A program made the translations under genes and the position numbers. Positions 1-11,745 of a stretch of DNA of 29,124 nucleotides are shown piece after piece. Under the pieces are notes generated by a model that saw only the letters and a list, made by a program, of their open reading frames with translations, was not told the DNA's origin and ran no database searches. The DNA lies in assembly GCA_019649035.1 (NCBI GenBank), contig BMAT01005532.1, forward strand, positions 196,588 through 225,711. The letters run 5' to 3'. The DNA is from Elysia marginata (lineage: Eukaryota > Mollusca > Gastropoda > Plakobranchidae). How positions within the stretch are numbered: the stretch's first letter is position 1; every line of letters begins with the position of its first letter.

Positions 1-1227
1 TTAGAGCTAAAATATATACCTTCCTTTCAAAAAAATTGACTTGCTTTGTCAAATAGTGAGCAATGGCCATGTTACTAATTTGGAGAAGTATTGTAAAAAC
101 TATTTCATATTTTAAGGGTATGTGCCCCTCAAATGTACTGTTGAGGATGTTAAAAAAACTCCTTGTATTTGAGTTTCAATCTGGGTGTTAAAGGTTCAAT
201 TTGTTATCTTCCAGACTGCACTGATACCCAATCCTACATTCAATGCGTTAATGAGACTAAGTTGTTTGACGATATGGCACGGTAAAATAGTATGTTTTTA
301 GTGACTGTTCAGTACATAAAAAAGATCTGAATATCAATTATCATAATGATCAGACAGAAAGATGGGAGTTGACAGCGAAACCCATGAACCTCAAGTTGTG
401 AAGGTAAACTTGTCAGGCATTTGCGAAAAAACTAAATCTAACAGGCTGTAAAAGAATCCTATTCGCAGAATTACTGATGTCATAGAGGACAGGCTTTTCG
501 AATAAAGATGATGTAATTAGACTGTTTATACATTATATGCAATGAAAGAAATAACTGGAATCACAAATACATTTTATTATGTAACACAATTGAAAATTTT
601 TTTTTGTTGATAAATGCATTTATTGTTTTACAAATTTAATCATGTTCCATGATACTTAACTACATTGTTTCTTATTTCTTTCAAAAAAATCAAAATGGAC
701 ATGAAATGTGCAAAAAAAATACTTGTAAGTTAAAATTGTTAAAAAGGCATGAAACAGAGATTGTAAGTCTTCACTTTTTGCAGCATTTTCCTTTTTTTAA
801 ATGTTGGAAATTTTCCTTTTTTTTTATCAATACTGCTTTTTAAATTATTTTAAATTATTTTAAAGTACAGCATAAATAAAACAGTAACAAATGCGCAACT
901 TGTGCCTACCACATTTATTCTATGTGAAATGCAATGCTTGGCACATTTTCTTTTTATTTTTTTACCCCACAATCATCTGGCTTGCCCTGATGATGGTTAT
1001 TCTTAATATTTGTTGTTGGTAATTGAATTTTGATTCAGCATTTACTGAATAATCATTGAACATTCTATTATTCTTAAAAATGTTTTTCATTCAATGGTAT
1101 TAATCTAGATTTATGTTGTGCAAAATGCAATTAGTAGTTCATATTGTATAAGTGACCTAACATATGGACATTTAGTTTACATGTCTTATGTAAAAATGTT
1201 GGCCAGTACTTAAATTGACTTATGTTA
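1..1227. other. AT-rich non-coding DNA
   Basis: No open frame in this stretch resembles a protein family, and no RNA gene or clear transposon end was seen. It is AT-rich, with many A and T homopolymer runs (for example around 598-608, 790-825 and 951-965). The one short open frame (649-843) is low-complexity Lys/Phe-rich sequence, as expected by chance from such runs. It is most likely intergenic or intronic. Confidence 0.6.
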
Positions 1228-1405
1228 ACTATCCCAACAAGGCACTGTATTCCTCTTATGACCCAGTAACCAAATGTATAACATACTTCTCCATTATCCC
1301 TACAAGGAGGGTCATATTTGACCCAGTAACCAAATGAATAGGAAACCGGTGACACTATCCTCTTTTTAAATACTAGGTGTCTTTGACTCAGTGACTGATC
1401 AATTA
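1228..1405. repeat. Degenerate ~60-bp tandem repeat, about three units
   Basis: The 16-mer acccagtaaccaaatg occurs at 1261 and again at 1321, exactly 60 bp apart. Related blocks recur with it: atcccaacaagg near 1231, atccctacaagg near 1296 and tatcctc near 1355, followed by gactcagtgac near 1385. This gives two well-preserved units and a third decayed one. A minus-strand open frame across it carries the repeated residues FGYW, which simply reflects the DNA repeat. It is a small minisatellite with no evidence of coding. Confidence 0.7.
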
Positions 1406-2055
1406 GGAGGCAAGTCAGGTACATTTATATTTTAAATAATATTTCTTAAAGTTGCGCCTGTCTTCTGGATTTGAGACAGACACAAACGAGAAATACTGAG
1501 AAAGAATGTGAGCCCCTTGCGTTGTAATGCAAGCTTTTGCAATGCTAGCCTATTCCCTTTTAATCTCTTTCTCAGATGGCGGTGTCGGTGAGAAATGAGT
1601 ACTAGTAGTAGGTACTGGAAACATAGACTAACAAAAAACTCCCCTTTATTTTCAGTTTTACTTCCATTAAAAAATAGGGTGGTTATGAAATGTAAAAATG
1701 CTTAAAAAATTCTTTAGGGTTAAAGAAGAGAAAGAAGTTGGGCTTTTTTTCAGTTGTTCTAAAGATTCCAAGGTTTTTGGATACAAACTCCATTCTATTA
1801 ATTGCGCAATTATCCATGTGAGCCACTTATCTTTACTTTAAGATAGTTTACAATCAACCACAAGTCTATAAAATGCTAAATGACCTCTGTATTATTTCTG
1901 CAGGAATTTTAAATAGTCATTTATCATGATATATATGCTTTGCAATGAATGTATTCGCTAACTTGGACCAAATGTTGTGGTAATCTACGCAGCTATCTTG
2001 TGCTAACCAGGAACAAAACTTGTATTATTTGATTCATTTCCTTTTCAATACTTTT
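1406..2055. other. Non-coding DNA, nothing recognised
   Basis: AT-rich sequence without a recognisable coding segment, RNA gene or repeat boundary. Short interrupted frames occur in all phases. Confidence 0.5.
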
Positions 2056-2059
2056 TTGT

Positions 2060-2965
2060 TATTTGGCAATATCAAACCAATATTTGCCTTATCTCATAGC
2101 ATTTGAGTATCCCCATATGTGTAACATTCCCATAGAATGATAAAAAAATTTGGGGGAGCATGATATGAAAATTTATAATGTATTCTAACTTATGCCTCTA
2201 CAAATTCATTTAAATAATGGCTGAAAATAAGAAATTCACCTAAGAGAGTTTTTCTGCAATCAATGGTTGGTGTACTTTGTAACAGAAAATCTTTACATCC
2301 ATTTTCTTCAAAATTGCTCTTGCTGGACTCCAATCTTCCAATCCAAGTGCGATAGTTTTGGACATAATCAAGATATCAACGCTTTCCATTGCCTAAAAGA
2401 TCTTTTTATAAACTATCCAATATTGTTATATCTGTGAATCTTTGAAATCTACAAATAGACTCCTTTTGTGGGAACTCTATAAATGTGTGCACTTTTGTAT
2501 TACATTTTTTGTACAAATCATCCACGATGTTACAAGATGTTACCTCTGAAAATTCAAGATTTATTTTTTATGCATTTGCATCTGCAGCAAAAACTGTTTG
2601 ATTTCCTGTTTAAAAAAGGAAACCCCCAATTGTTTGCCTTTTGGCAGTGCTAAACCAATCTTTGCCTTATCTTGTGGCATTCCACATTTTTTTGTATTGG
2701 ATTTGTATACTTACTTGAAGAGGAACTACAAATATTCACAATATTGTATCATTTTGTCTAGGAAAATGAAATAAAATAATTCTTAAGCATTTGCAGCACA
2801 GGGAGAAATCCCCATTTTTTTTTTAATATGCTTTTTTGCCCTTTTGGCATTTTTCATGCCTCATGACACCACACATATTTTTTGTATGTGAAATTTGTAC
2901 TTACTTAAACAGGAACAAAAATTACCCTGAATGTTATGTCATGTCTGAGGAAATGGAAAATTGAG
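2060..2965. repeat. Degenerate ~190-bp dispersed/tandem repeat copies
   Basis: Related blocks recur. 'aaaccaat.tttgccttatct' with a following 'gcatt' occurs near 2074 and 2652. The block beginning with 'tttgcat/tttgcag' and continuing through 'ttttggca', 'ttgtat', 'tacttactt.aa.aggaac' is seen near 2571-2730 and again near 2787-2920, an offset of about 190 bp. The match is imperfect, so this is an old tandem duplication or several decayed copies of one repeat. No protein-coding signal was found. The boundaries are approximate and read by eye. Confidence 0.45.
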
Positions 2966-4439
2966 TTATTTTATTCCTTTGAATAAGATCTTTTGTGGAC
3001 AACTTTGATGTGTATTCATAATTGGCATAACAATGTGGAAAAAAACCCACTTTATTAACTCTTTTGTCTAGCATTCTGTCCAAATGAGTCGTAAGTCGCA
3101 TGGCTTAGTTTTAAGATATATAGGCTTTTAAAGTTTAGTGGGTTGTTTAAAAGTCACATTTTTTTTGTACTTTAGAAATTGACGCTAAAACCATTTCTAA
3201 ACCGTTTCCACACCTAATTCATGTTGAGATTTTATGTTTTATGTGTTTTATTATAGCTGGTATAGTTGCTAAGGTCTCAACACATTTATACTTGTTTAAA
3301 CTTTTGCTATTTTCTCCCTTTTCTGAAATTTTACAAGACCTAACCCTGCCGACCTCAAAGGGCTATAACTTCACCCAGAAGCATGATAGAACTCTTCTGT
3401 TTATTGTATTTAAAAGTAGAGAAAATAAGCTTTTCTGTGATGCCAATATCTGACGATCATCCTATTTCCACTTAAGACTCATTTTGACTGGTTGCAAGAC
3501 ATTTGTATAATCGGTTTATTTCATTACCCTTTTGACTGCATGTGATTTACAAGAACTTATCGCAGAAATTTCTCTGGCAGTGCCTTAAAAGACCATGATA
3601 CATATATCAATAATTTATTTCAATATAATAAACGCATGCACTTTCTTTTGATTGGCTTGTTGTGGCTTGTGTCATGAAATTAATTATAAACCTTACTTAA
3701 TCTTTGTTTTGGGTATACTGTGCTGGTGGAACTAAAGGACATTACATGTGTTATCTTGAATGTATGGATGAAATGTGATGACAAAATACACGCTCTTATG
3801 GTGGAGTCCATATAATTCAATCCTTGGTAATTTGAATATTTACTTAATTCAAGCTACTTCCAATTACCAATTTATTTTCGTTTTTAAATTTTTTACTGAT
3901 GATTCAATTGTTGGATGATTTGAACTTAAATTTTGTTCCCATGCGGTTTGAAAAATTCAAAGTGACCTGTTACTTGTAGAATTCTGCATACCACTTTTTA
4001 GATATGGCAATACGTGATTTTGTTTTTTTCAACACCTAAATGACTTGACTCTTGAGACAAAGTGTAAGATATGATAACCAAAGCAAATCAAGCACAAGTT
4101 GTTAAGACCTGATTTTAAGTGACAGCCACTTGTATACAAAAATATGCTGCGTAATAAGTAATTTTTATTTGCTTCAAAATGAAATGTCGCAGATATTAAC
4201 AATGCTGAACTCATTCCCTACGCGAGTTTCTTCTCATTTTGACGTAATTTTTTTACAGTCTAGCCATTCCACTCGACAGTGGTGTTAAGCAATCAACTAT
4301 TGTTCTTTGTATTTTTGATAAAACATGTCATGCTGCATATCAAACTGAAGGAAATTGAATGGAAATTCAGAATAACATATTATTTGTGGGTATTGAGTGT
4401 GTTTAATATGATAGGTTTTGTGTAAGAAACCTGAAATAA
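2966..4439. other. Non-coding DNA, nothing recognised
   Basis: AT-rich stretch. The open frames at 3241-3453 (plus) and 4029-4214 (minus) have no recognisable motif and look like chance frames. No tRNA, SINE head or transposon terminus was seen. Confidence 0.5.
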
Positions 4440-4444
4440 AAAAA

Positions 4445-4650
4445 AAAATTAGATCTACTTTCAGGTCTAGATTCTGTATATTCATCTAGTTCTAGATCTA
4501 AATCAGACTCTTCATCCAAGCTAAACTCACCATCACTTATGTTATCTAGGCTATTTTGTAGGAAATTCCTAGCCTTGATGGCAGTAAACCTTCTGGATCT
4601 AGTTATCTCATCTAACTTTTTGGGGCAAAGCCAACTCTATAGATCTATAT
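4445..4650 (-). pseudogene. Possible piggyBac-like transposase N-terminal fragment
   Basis: On the minus strand the frame read from about 4650 down to 4450 is open for roughly 60 codons, with no ATG of its own. It starts with a basic stretch (RSRRFTAIKARNFLQ, around 4560-4605). An acidic Asp/Glu-rich stretch follows (FSLDEESDLDLELDEY, around 4480-4530). A short basic 'FTA..A..FL' motif followed by an acidic low-complexity region is the usual look of the N-terminus of piggyBac-family (PGBD) transposases. The catalytic core with its Asp triad is absent, because the frame runs into a poly-T/A tract at 4441-4449. Upstream on the same strand (4811-4880) lie duplicated palindromes ending in CCCT, as a piggyBac-type terminus would. 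The TTAA target expected next to CCCT is not there. It may be a decayed element end or a chance acidic frame. Confidence 0.33.
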
Positions 4651-4810
4651 TACATAAAAGTTGCAAATAAATAGACCAAAACACCTAAAATACGGATGAA
4701 AATTGATCTGAATGCTTGCTGAAATGTAAACAAACAAAAACGAAACTGAAACAAACTATGCCAGATTTTTCGGCATCTCTAAGTAGCCTTAAAAGCCAAA
4801 GATATTTTGG

Positions 4811-4880
4811 CGTCTAATATTAGACGCTTCGTAGTCTGACGAAAACCTGATCGTCTAATATTAGACGCTTCAGAGGGAAT
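4811..4880. repeat. Two copies of a perfect 16-bp palindrome, possible transposon terminus
   Basis: CGTCTAATATTAGACG occurs at 4811-4826 and 4852-4867. Each copy is its own reverse complement and each is followed by 'cttc'. The second continues to 'agaggg', which on the minus strand reads CCCTCT, a plausible transposon end. The pairing of palindromes, their 41-bp spacing and the adjacent minus-strand acidic frame suggest the subterminal region of a DNA transposon, perhaps piggyBac-like. The palindrome is certain; the family assignment is inference. Confidence 0.6.
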
Positions 4881-7800
4881 CAGTGAATCTTTTGAATGTC
4901 TTAAAGGTATAAAAGTAACTTTTCCGAAATCTCAATAACTCAATATGTCATTCGGTTTGTTACAATATGATTAGGACTTTTTAGTGCTACTTTTAGTGCT
5001 GTTTGTCATCATATTTTATCCTTATGTTCAAGACAATACATGTAACGTCTATTAATTCCACGGACGCACTTGTACTTGATTCACTCTGGTTGTCTCACAA
5101 ATATTCTTCACCCATAGCTAGGGCACTGTTTGCAATGTAGGCTAAAGACTTAAAGGCTAGATTAAATAAGCAGAATTCTAATCACATACCCTTACTTTTT
5201 TTTATAAATGTAAGAGTAACAGAGGGGAAAGACCTGATTGCAGGGAAATAAGTGTACATAATGTCCCCTACAGCACATAAACACTCAAAAGAATGAGTTC
5301 ACTTATTAGTTATATTACTAATAATGACATTTTTATTATTTTATATGAAACATGTCTGTCACAATTTCAAACTGGAAACATATGTACAACTTCTGGGTCA
5401 TGAACTGTTTTGTTCCAAAAATTTCCTTTTTAAAAAGCAGTCTTCTTCATACTCCATTAACATCTTTATGGGCATATTGTCTTACCTATATTTTTTAGCA
5501 CAAAATATTGATTAAGGAGTGACATATCTAAATATCACTTTTCAGGCTCAAGTATAGACAATACAATGACAATAAATTATAAAGCAATTGGAAACGCATA
5601 AAAAGTTTGTTTTAGATCAAAGGAATTTTACATTTGTGCAATATTTACGAGTACCCTACATCTGGATGCACATTTGGTAATGTGCAGCCCTAAAGCTTTA
5701 AAAAATAAAATTGACTCTTTTAGGTTTGAGTGGCAAATTACAATGCAACTTATTTAAATGGTAAAGCTCTTCTTATTTGCTTCCATTCTTCCGCATTTAT
5801 GCGGAAACTTGCAGTTTTTACCGTCCTCAAAGAAATCTGCACTTGACTTTTTTCTGTATCACTGATTTTCTGCATCAAAAAAAGAAGAAAACCCGCGATC
5901 CGATTGTGTCCTTTAAGCTTTACGTACTCCAGGAAGTAAATGCAGGGTCACAAAAAAGTCAGGAATATTTTTGGGGTTCGGGAAAAAGTTGGGATAAACA
6001 ACATCAACAACAACAGCAACAATGTGTTGCTTCATAAATTACAGAGTCATGCAGACTAAAGTCTATATGGAAATGATGACTTCATGCACCTCGTCTTGAA
6101 TGTATTTTATTATAAAGGCAGTAATTATTGAGAATTATGAAATATGTTAAAAATAACCCCAAACAAATTTTTGTAAGATCTTAACAAGTAAAAATAAATG
6201 TTTTTTAAGGAAACATTTAACCGTTGCATATTCCGGTTTGAGTCTTTCATTCATCTGCGTTTCTTAACAGTCCAAAAAAACTTTGGCAGTGAAATCTATC
6301 GCTGGTCAAAAGGGGAAAAAATTAAGCATTGGGATCCAAAGATTTTGTTGCTGCTGTTGATTTTAAACAGCTTAAATGTTAACATTGTCCAATATAGCAA
6401 CATATAAAGGAAAAAAAGGAAAGAAATTGGGATTGCCACAAAAGGTTGATTTCAAATGTCAGGCGACCAGGCTGAATGTGGATATTGGATCCTATTTGCT
6501 CTATATTGTAAAAAAAAATAAGTTCTAATATCTTCTCACTTTTCAACTCTTCGAAACAAAAAAATTGGGATGTTCAAACTATCAACGCCTTTTAATTTAA
6601 AAATTACGACATCCGACTCATTTTCTGTGGTTGCAAGAGGAATTAGTTTGCTTTGAAGGTTTTCCCTAAATTGAACTCCATTGTGTGATACATATTGTGG
6701 AAAGACAATATAGTATTGCGGTAACAGTGCGATTGGGAAAAAATTAAAACACTGAGTTTTTATTTTTCATGAAGAACTTCTCTATTCTAACAAAGATCCT
6801 TTCGGGAAAGAAATTTCGCTCTTCCTTTTTTTCCCAATAAATTTAGATAAAGTGAGAGTCATAAATGCAAGCTGTATGTACATGTGCGTTAGTGTGTTAA
6901 CTTGAAGGGAAGGCGAATAATAATAAAAAAAAAAAGATTCGGACTACCAACTGACTGTGAGCAAACTCCATCCTTTTTAGGGAAACCCGAACGATCCCAG
7001 ATTTTCACAGTTTCAGCTGTTTTTCAAATTTTCTTTCGTTAAATCAATGGCGAGCCATTGCTTGGTTACGCCCTTCACGCATTTCCGGCGCTGGAATATC
7101 AGACCATAGAATTGCCTCACATATTCAGCTATTGAAACTGGTTTTAAAACGGTGTTTATCTTCCAGAATATGAATTGCTACGATGAAAGCGCTGTGAAAA
7201 AAATGGATGCTGGTTGAAACTACCACTTTAGAGACATCGTTGTGAACAAATATCATATTTCGAGATATTTGTCCCTTCGAAGTAATGGTGGAGTTTTTCC
7301 TCAAAATCAAGTCAAGTGGGCCTAAATACTGACCTCCCACAGTCCCGTATTGTATGCGTAGGAATGAAGATATTGCCGTATTGATTGAGCGTCTGTGTTT
7401 GTCGCTCTTTTCATTGTTAATCTTGTTGATGGAATAGTTTCTTTAGTTTCTAAATTATCATCAATAGAGCCGCTATAGCTCCCGCACTCTGAGTGGGATG
7501 TTAGTACGAACGCCCTGAAGGTCGAAAAGCCTTGTTCTGATTTGTTATGAATAGAATTCGCATTGGTTTAGATTTCCACTTTCCACTTTCCATCGGGACT
7601 GATGTGCTCCAATTTAGAACATTTTGTAGGGGTCTCTTGCACCATTACTTTTGACTATGATTAACCTTGCCTTTCTCTTTCTTCTGACTGCAACTTTTGC
7701 TTTAGTTAAAAAAAACCCCACCAGCTTTTATTTCAGCTGTTAAAAAAATGACTGAATGCCTATTTCTAAATTTTGTAATCTTTGCACCCCACAAGGCAAT

Positions 7801-9295
7801 TTTGTCTGATTCCACAACAAGAATTCGCTGACGGAAATTGATCATTCTCTTTAAAAAAAAAAACAATTTTGTGCCCACGCCTCAATTACAAGACGGAAAT
7901 TAAGCATACTTAACCATAAAATGGCAAGTTGCAAAGAGCTGTGTGCTTTGATACTAAATACTAAATGTTGGCAATTCAAATCGCTGAACAAGTTGTAACA
8001 AAGAATCAAAAACAAGTTAATAGCCTAGCAAGAAACATACTCCAGTTTGACTCGGCAGGTAATTTTTTTACAGCACACAGTCAAGTACATGTACAAGAAA
8101 TCTCAAATTGCGCCGAAATATCGCATGGTGCCGCCCATTTCAAAAGATGAAATATTTGGTCTGACCTCGTGTCCCAGACTAGGCTGTTTGCTAGAAAAGA
8201 TGAGTTCCTCCCATTTTCCTTTAAACAGTTTGAAAATTAGAGACACGCCCCAGGGGAAATAGTGAAAAAAAACGACCATTTAGTCAAAGACTTTTCCTCG
8301 TAGACCTTCCGTTTTCAAGAGCAATTTTTGTTGGCGAAAGCAAGTTCTATTTAAGGGGCATTGGTGATTTCTCAAGCCAGAAAATACGAGGAAGAAATCA
8401 AAATGTTAACTTTCTCAAGGTCAGAACCTTTTAGTGCGCCAGATTGTAGGTATAAAAATGGTTCTAATAGCTCTATTTCCCGACGGGTATGTTTCTGAAA
8501 TTGTAAAATTGCATGTCGAGAATACTCTTTTTATATAATCAACGCAATCAACTGTCAAATACGGCACCGTTAGAGACTGTTCAGTTGAAGTAAATTAAAC
8601 AAGGGGCTTATAACTTTTGTCTCAAGGCTACTCTTTTACGATTTAAGTCACTTCAGATTAACTTCAGTTTTAACTGTCACGCCTGAGTCAGACAGTAACG
8701 GTTGTTATATTACAAAAACTATTATTGCATAAGTTTTATTTTACTTCCTGGATCAAATAAAATAATCGAAGGAATATTACATTCCAAAAGCGACTAATAT
8801 TAATTTTTCATCTATCTCAAAGAAATATAATTCATTAATTGTGATTTACTAACGAGAGAAGTTCTACCTTTTTTCTGCCCTTAGTCACTTCTTGAAAGGA
8901 AAAAAAGTAATCTCAGAGTTAGACCCGTCTCTTCTTTGAACGCATATTAAATTATCATTAAGAATGGGAAAATCCCTACATCGAATCAAATGCTAGAAAT
9001 GTGAGACGAGTTCACACAAATTTATGCAGCCCTCACCAGTTATGAGGTGTCTGCTAAATGTTGAAATCTTATGAATTTTTTTTCCGAAAGGACTTTAAAG
9101 TTTAAAAGAAACGAAGGAAAAACGTAGCCTAATTAAAAATCTGTCGGTTGTGATGCAGGACAAAATTTTTGAACACTGTTCTGTCGAAGAAGACATCATT
9201 CAGGCACTGAAAGTGGCTATAAAGTACCTAGTACCTAAACAAATGCTCTTACACAACTTGTTTCAAGACTGGTTACGGTGGATGCAGAATTGCAT
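4881..9295. other. Long gene-poor stretch
   Basis: About 4.4 kb without a supportable gene. Open frames on both strands (for example 5777-6037, 6198-6407, 7125-7340, 7965-8262) are short, unrelated to each other and lack family motifs. Small simple-sequence patches occur: CAA-rich at 5999-6022 and A-rich at 6919-6936 and 7853-7865. No SINE head, LINE domain or splice-bounded exon could be defended. Confidence 0.5.
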
Positions 9296-9307
9296 CGACA
9301 ATGGTGC
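9296..9307. repeat. SINE target-site duplication, left copy
   Basis: CGACAATGGTGC here is repeated exactly at 14170-14181. The two copies bound the SINE plus the LINE nested in its tail. Outside and inside the 12 bases the flanks differ, as expected of a real target-site duplication. On the minus strand this copy follows the SINE tail. Confidence 0.85.
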
Positions 9308-9320
9308 TGGTTGGTTGGTT
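9308..9320 (-). repeat. Distal part of SINE (AACC)n tail / LINE target-site duplication
   Basis: On the minus strand this reads AACCAACCAACCA. It lies between the (GAA)n end of the LINE and the SINE target-site duplication. The same AACC repeat occurs at the other LINE end (13861-13876). The simplest reading is that the LINE inserted into the SINE tail and duplicated part of it. Confidence 0.75.
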
Positions 9321-9387
9321 CTTCTTCTTCTTTGCGTTCTCCAAATGTTTAGTTTTTTAAGGATGTATACCCGTCAGTTCCAGGAAG

Positions 9388-9810
9388 TTAATTGTTTTTT
9401 TCTAGTTCTATAAGAGGGCCAAATAGTTTGGTGCTAAGCTCTGCAGCGGGTTCCCAAATTTTTTCTCTGACTTCTTTATACAGAATATGTTCAGTTGTCT
9501 CTGCAGAGTGTCCGCATTTGCACATGTCTGATTCCCCTATTCTAAAAGTTTTGAACATGTGGTTTGCTAATTTGTTATGACCAGTTCTTAATCTAAAGAG
9601 GGATGTTTGTTCTTTTCTGCCGAGTTTGTAAAAGTCATCTTTTTTGTTAAAATCTTCATGGCTCTTTTTCCATTTTTCTCCTGCGGCCATCCTGATCATT
9701 GTTTTTGCTTCTTGATATGTGATTGTTGTTTCTTCCTGATCCAATCCTGAGCCAAGTTTGACAAGGTTGTCTGCCCTTTCATTGCCCTCGATGTCGCTGT
9801 GTCCTGGTAT
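9388..9810 (-). pseudogene. LINE ORF C-terminus: end of RNase H plus CCHC-like motif
   Basis: The frame reads from just after the TGA at 9811-9813 through PGHSDIEGNERAD, the C-terminal RNase H motif with its histidine and last aspartate. It ends at a TAA at 9388-9390. Near residue 75 counted from the methionine at 9744 is CKCGHSAETTEHIL. This is the C-x-C-x(n)-H motif usual at the end of I-type and related LINE proteins. The final cysteine of that motif appears to be replaced by tyrosine. The TGA sits where the family normally has tryptophan before the 'IPGH' segment, so it looks like a TGG to TGA nonsense mutation. Confidence 0.85.
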
Positions 9811-10171
9811 TCACTGAAGGGTGAGTTCTCCTGGCCACAATGTCCAGCAGTTTTTTTCTTACAGTATCTAGCTCAGTGTCTTTGGTGTTTCCTAGCGTTT
9901 GTAGTACCGACCTGGCGTCACTGAGTATTACTACTTTTGATGTTTTGGAGATTTTGTTATTGGCCATGTTTGATGGCTTCTGTTTCTGCCTTGTAGTGGT
10001 GCATCTCCTTCCGCAGGCGAAAGACCTTTCTAGAGTAGTTCCATCTGACAGGGTAGCATAAACTTTACCACCTCCATTTCTCACAGCATCAGTGGCAGAA
10101 CCATCGGTATAGATTCTCATCCATTCCCCGGTTGGGTATTTCCTGTCTAGGTGTTTATTTGTGAGACCCAT
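9779..10171 (-). pseudogene. LINE RNase H domain, frameshifted
   Basis: The frame contains MRIYTDGSAT, the first RNase H aspartate, and further on VVILSDARSVLQ, the third acidic motif. The second motif (HHYKAETEA, with the catalytic Glu) is present in the DNA at about 9971-10002 but in another frame. A pair of compensating frameshifts therefore flanks it. Another shift near 9830 moves the reading frame to that of the last segment. In an intact element this domain would degrade the RNA strand of the RNA/cDNA hybrid. It directly follows the RT segment in the same frame, separated by a TAG at 10211-10213. Confidence 0.85.
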
Positions 10172-10210
10172 AATTTCACGCTCTGAGAGTTGTGCTTTAG
10201 CGTCAATATT

Positions 10211-11332
10211 CTATATCTCTTTTACAATCTTTGGAAGTGTATGCATCTCGTAAGACAGAACGGAGCTGTAATGTAATACAGTTTCCAGTGAATCCAGTCC
10301 TGTAAGTTCTTCGTTCTTAGATTCCAGAATTCTGGAATACTTACAAAAGCTGTTCCTCTTCAGTCTTCCCTTGTTTGTGTCTTTTAGCCTTCTGTTTAAA
10401 ACGCAATTCGGCATTGCCTTGTACTTTTGGCACTGTGTCAGAATTTTTGTCTCTCTTCTTTCCTCTAGAGACTGTAGCCCAGTGATTGTTTCCATTTTCA
10501 GAATTGGTGTTGATTTTAATCCTCCGGTTATTACGAGTCTGAGGCTTTGGTTTTGAACCTTTTCCACCTTCTGTTGATTGCTTTTAGCTGTTGTATTCCA
10601 TGCTGATGAACCGTATTCTAGAACTGGGCGGACATATCCAGTGTATACTGTCTTTAATACCTTTATGTCTGCTCCCCATTGGGTTCCAGCAAGCCTCCTT
10701 AATAATCCTGTACGAAGTATTCCCCTTTCTTGGCATTTATCAGTTTGAGCCTTCCAAGTTAGTCTTTTGTCAAAGGTTACTCCAAGGTAGGTTGGAGATG
10801 GCTCTTCTCGCAGCTGGTGTTCTCCAATCTTAAGGTGTACTGTTTGGGATTTGGTTGATAATGTGAAAGTTGTAAAGGTGGTTTTCTCAGGGTTTATTTT
10901 CATCAGCCATTTTTCTGTCCACATTCTTAGGGCCTCCAGTCCCAGTTGTAGGCGCGCCTGTGCGGTTCCAGTGTATTCCTCTGTTGCCCATATGGCCATA
11001 TCATCTGCGTACATTGCGCCATAGACACCCTTGAGAAGTATGGTCTGAATATCATTCACGAACATAGAAAAGAGGGTTGGGGACAATATACCACCTTGTG
11101 GTACTCCGTGTTTCATGTTTTGGGTTCTACTTTTAAAATGCTGAGTTCTTACTCTTGCTTTGCGGTTTTGGAGGTACTGCTCTGTCCATTTGAACATATT
11201 TCCACTAATTCCATTGTCCTTAAGTTTGAATAACAAACCATCTCTACATACGCGGTTAAAAGCTTTCGCCATATCTATCCATACAACAACTGTGTTTCTT
11301 TTCTTGGAAACCATCTTGAATATCTTGAGCAA
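10211..11332 (-). pseudogene. LINE reverse transcriptase, catalytic palm and thumb
   Basis: This is the longest RT segment. VVVWIDMAKAFNRV (residues 15-28) is motif A with the first catalytic Asp. HGVPQGGILSPTLF (75-88) is motif B. YADD (108-111, about 11000-11011) is motif C. LMKINPEKT is motif D and YLGVTFDKRLTW is motif E. The thumb segment includes YVRPVLEYGSSAWN. Every catalytic aspartate is retained. The frame ends at a TAG at 10211-10213. Sequence continues in the same frame into RNase H, so this stop looks like an acquired nonsense mutation rather than a natural end. The upstream half of the RT is in another frame. Confidence 0.93.
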
Positions 11333-11732
11333 TTAGGGTGATCTGGTCTTCTGTGCACCTGCCTCTTCGGAACCCGGCCTGTTCTTCTACCAAGATTTTA
11401 TTCTTCTCCAGATACCATGTCATTCTTGTGTTCACCATTCTTTCCATAGTTTTTCCTAAACAGCTCAAAAGACTTACTGGTCGGTAGCTCTCAGGTTTCT
11501 TCTTGTCTTTTCCTTTTTTGTAGACAGGGATCATTATGGCTTCCTTCCAGATTTGAGGGATATTACCTGTTGTCCAGGTTGCATTGTAGAGTTGAAGCAG
11601 CTTTTTCTTCATGTTCTTTCCGAGATGCTGTATCATCTCGTTTGTTACACCATCCTCTCCTGGAGATTTTTTAAGCTTGAGATCTTGTATTGCCCTATCT
11701 AGTTCATGTTGTGTGAAACTTTTGTTCATCAA
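11256..11732 (-). pseudogene. LINE reverse transcriptase, fingers region
   Basis: Contains the N-terminal RT blocks of non-LTR elements: KSPGEDGVTNEMI, the segment ending IPQIWKEAIMIPVYKKG, then YRPVSLLSCLGKTMERM and QAGFRRGRCTEDQI. It stops making sense after QDGFQEKK, where homology continues one frame over in the neighbouring segment (motif A). This places a frameshift near 11290-11310. The upstream border is a shift near 11740. Confidence 0.92.
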
Positions 11733-11745
11733 GTCTCTCTCTTGG

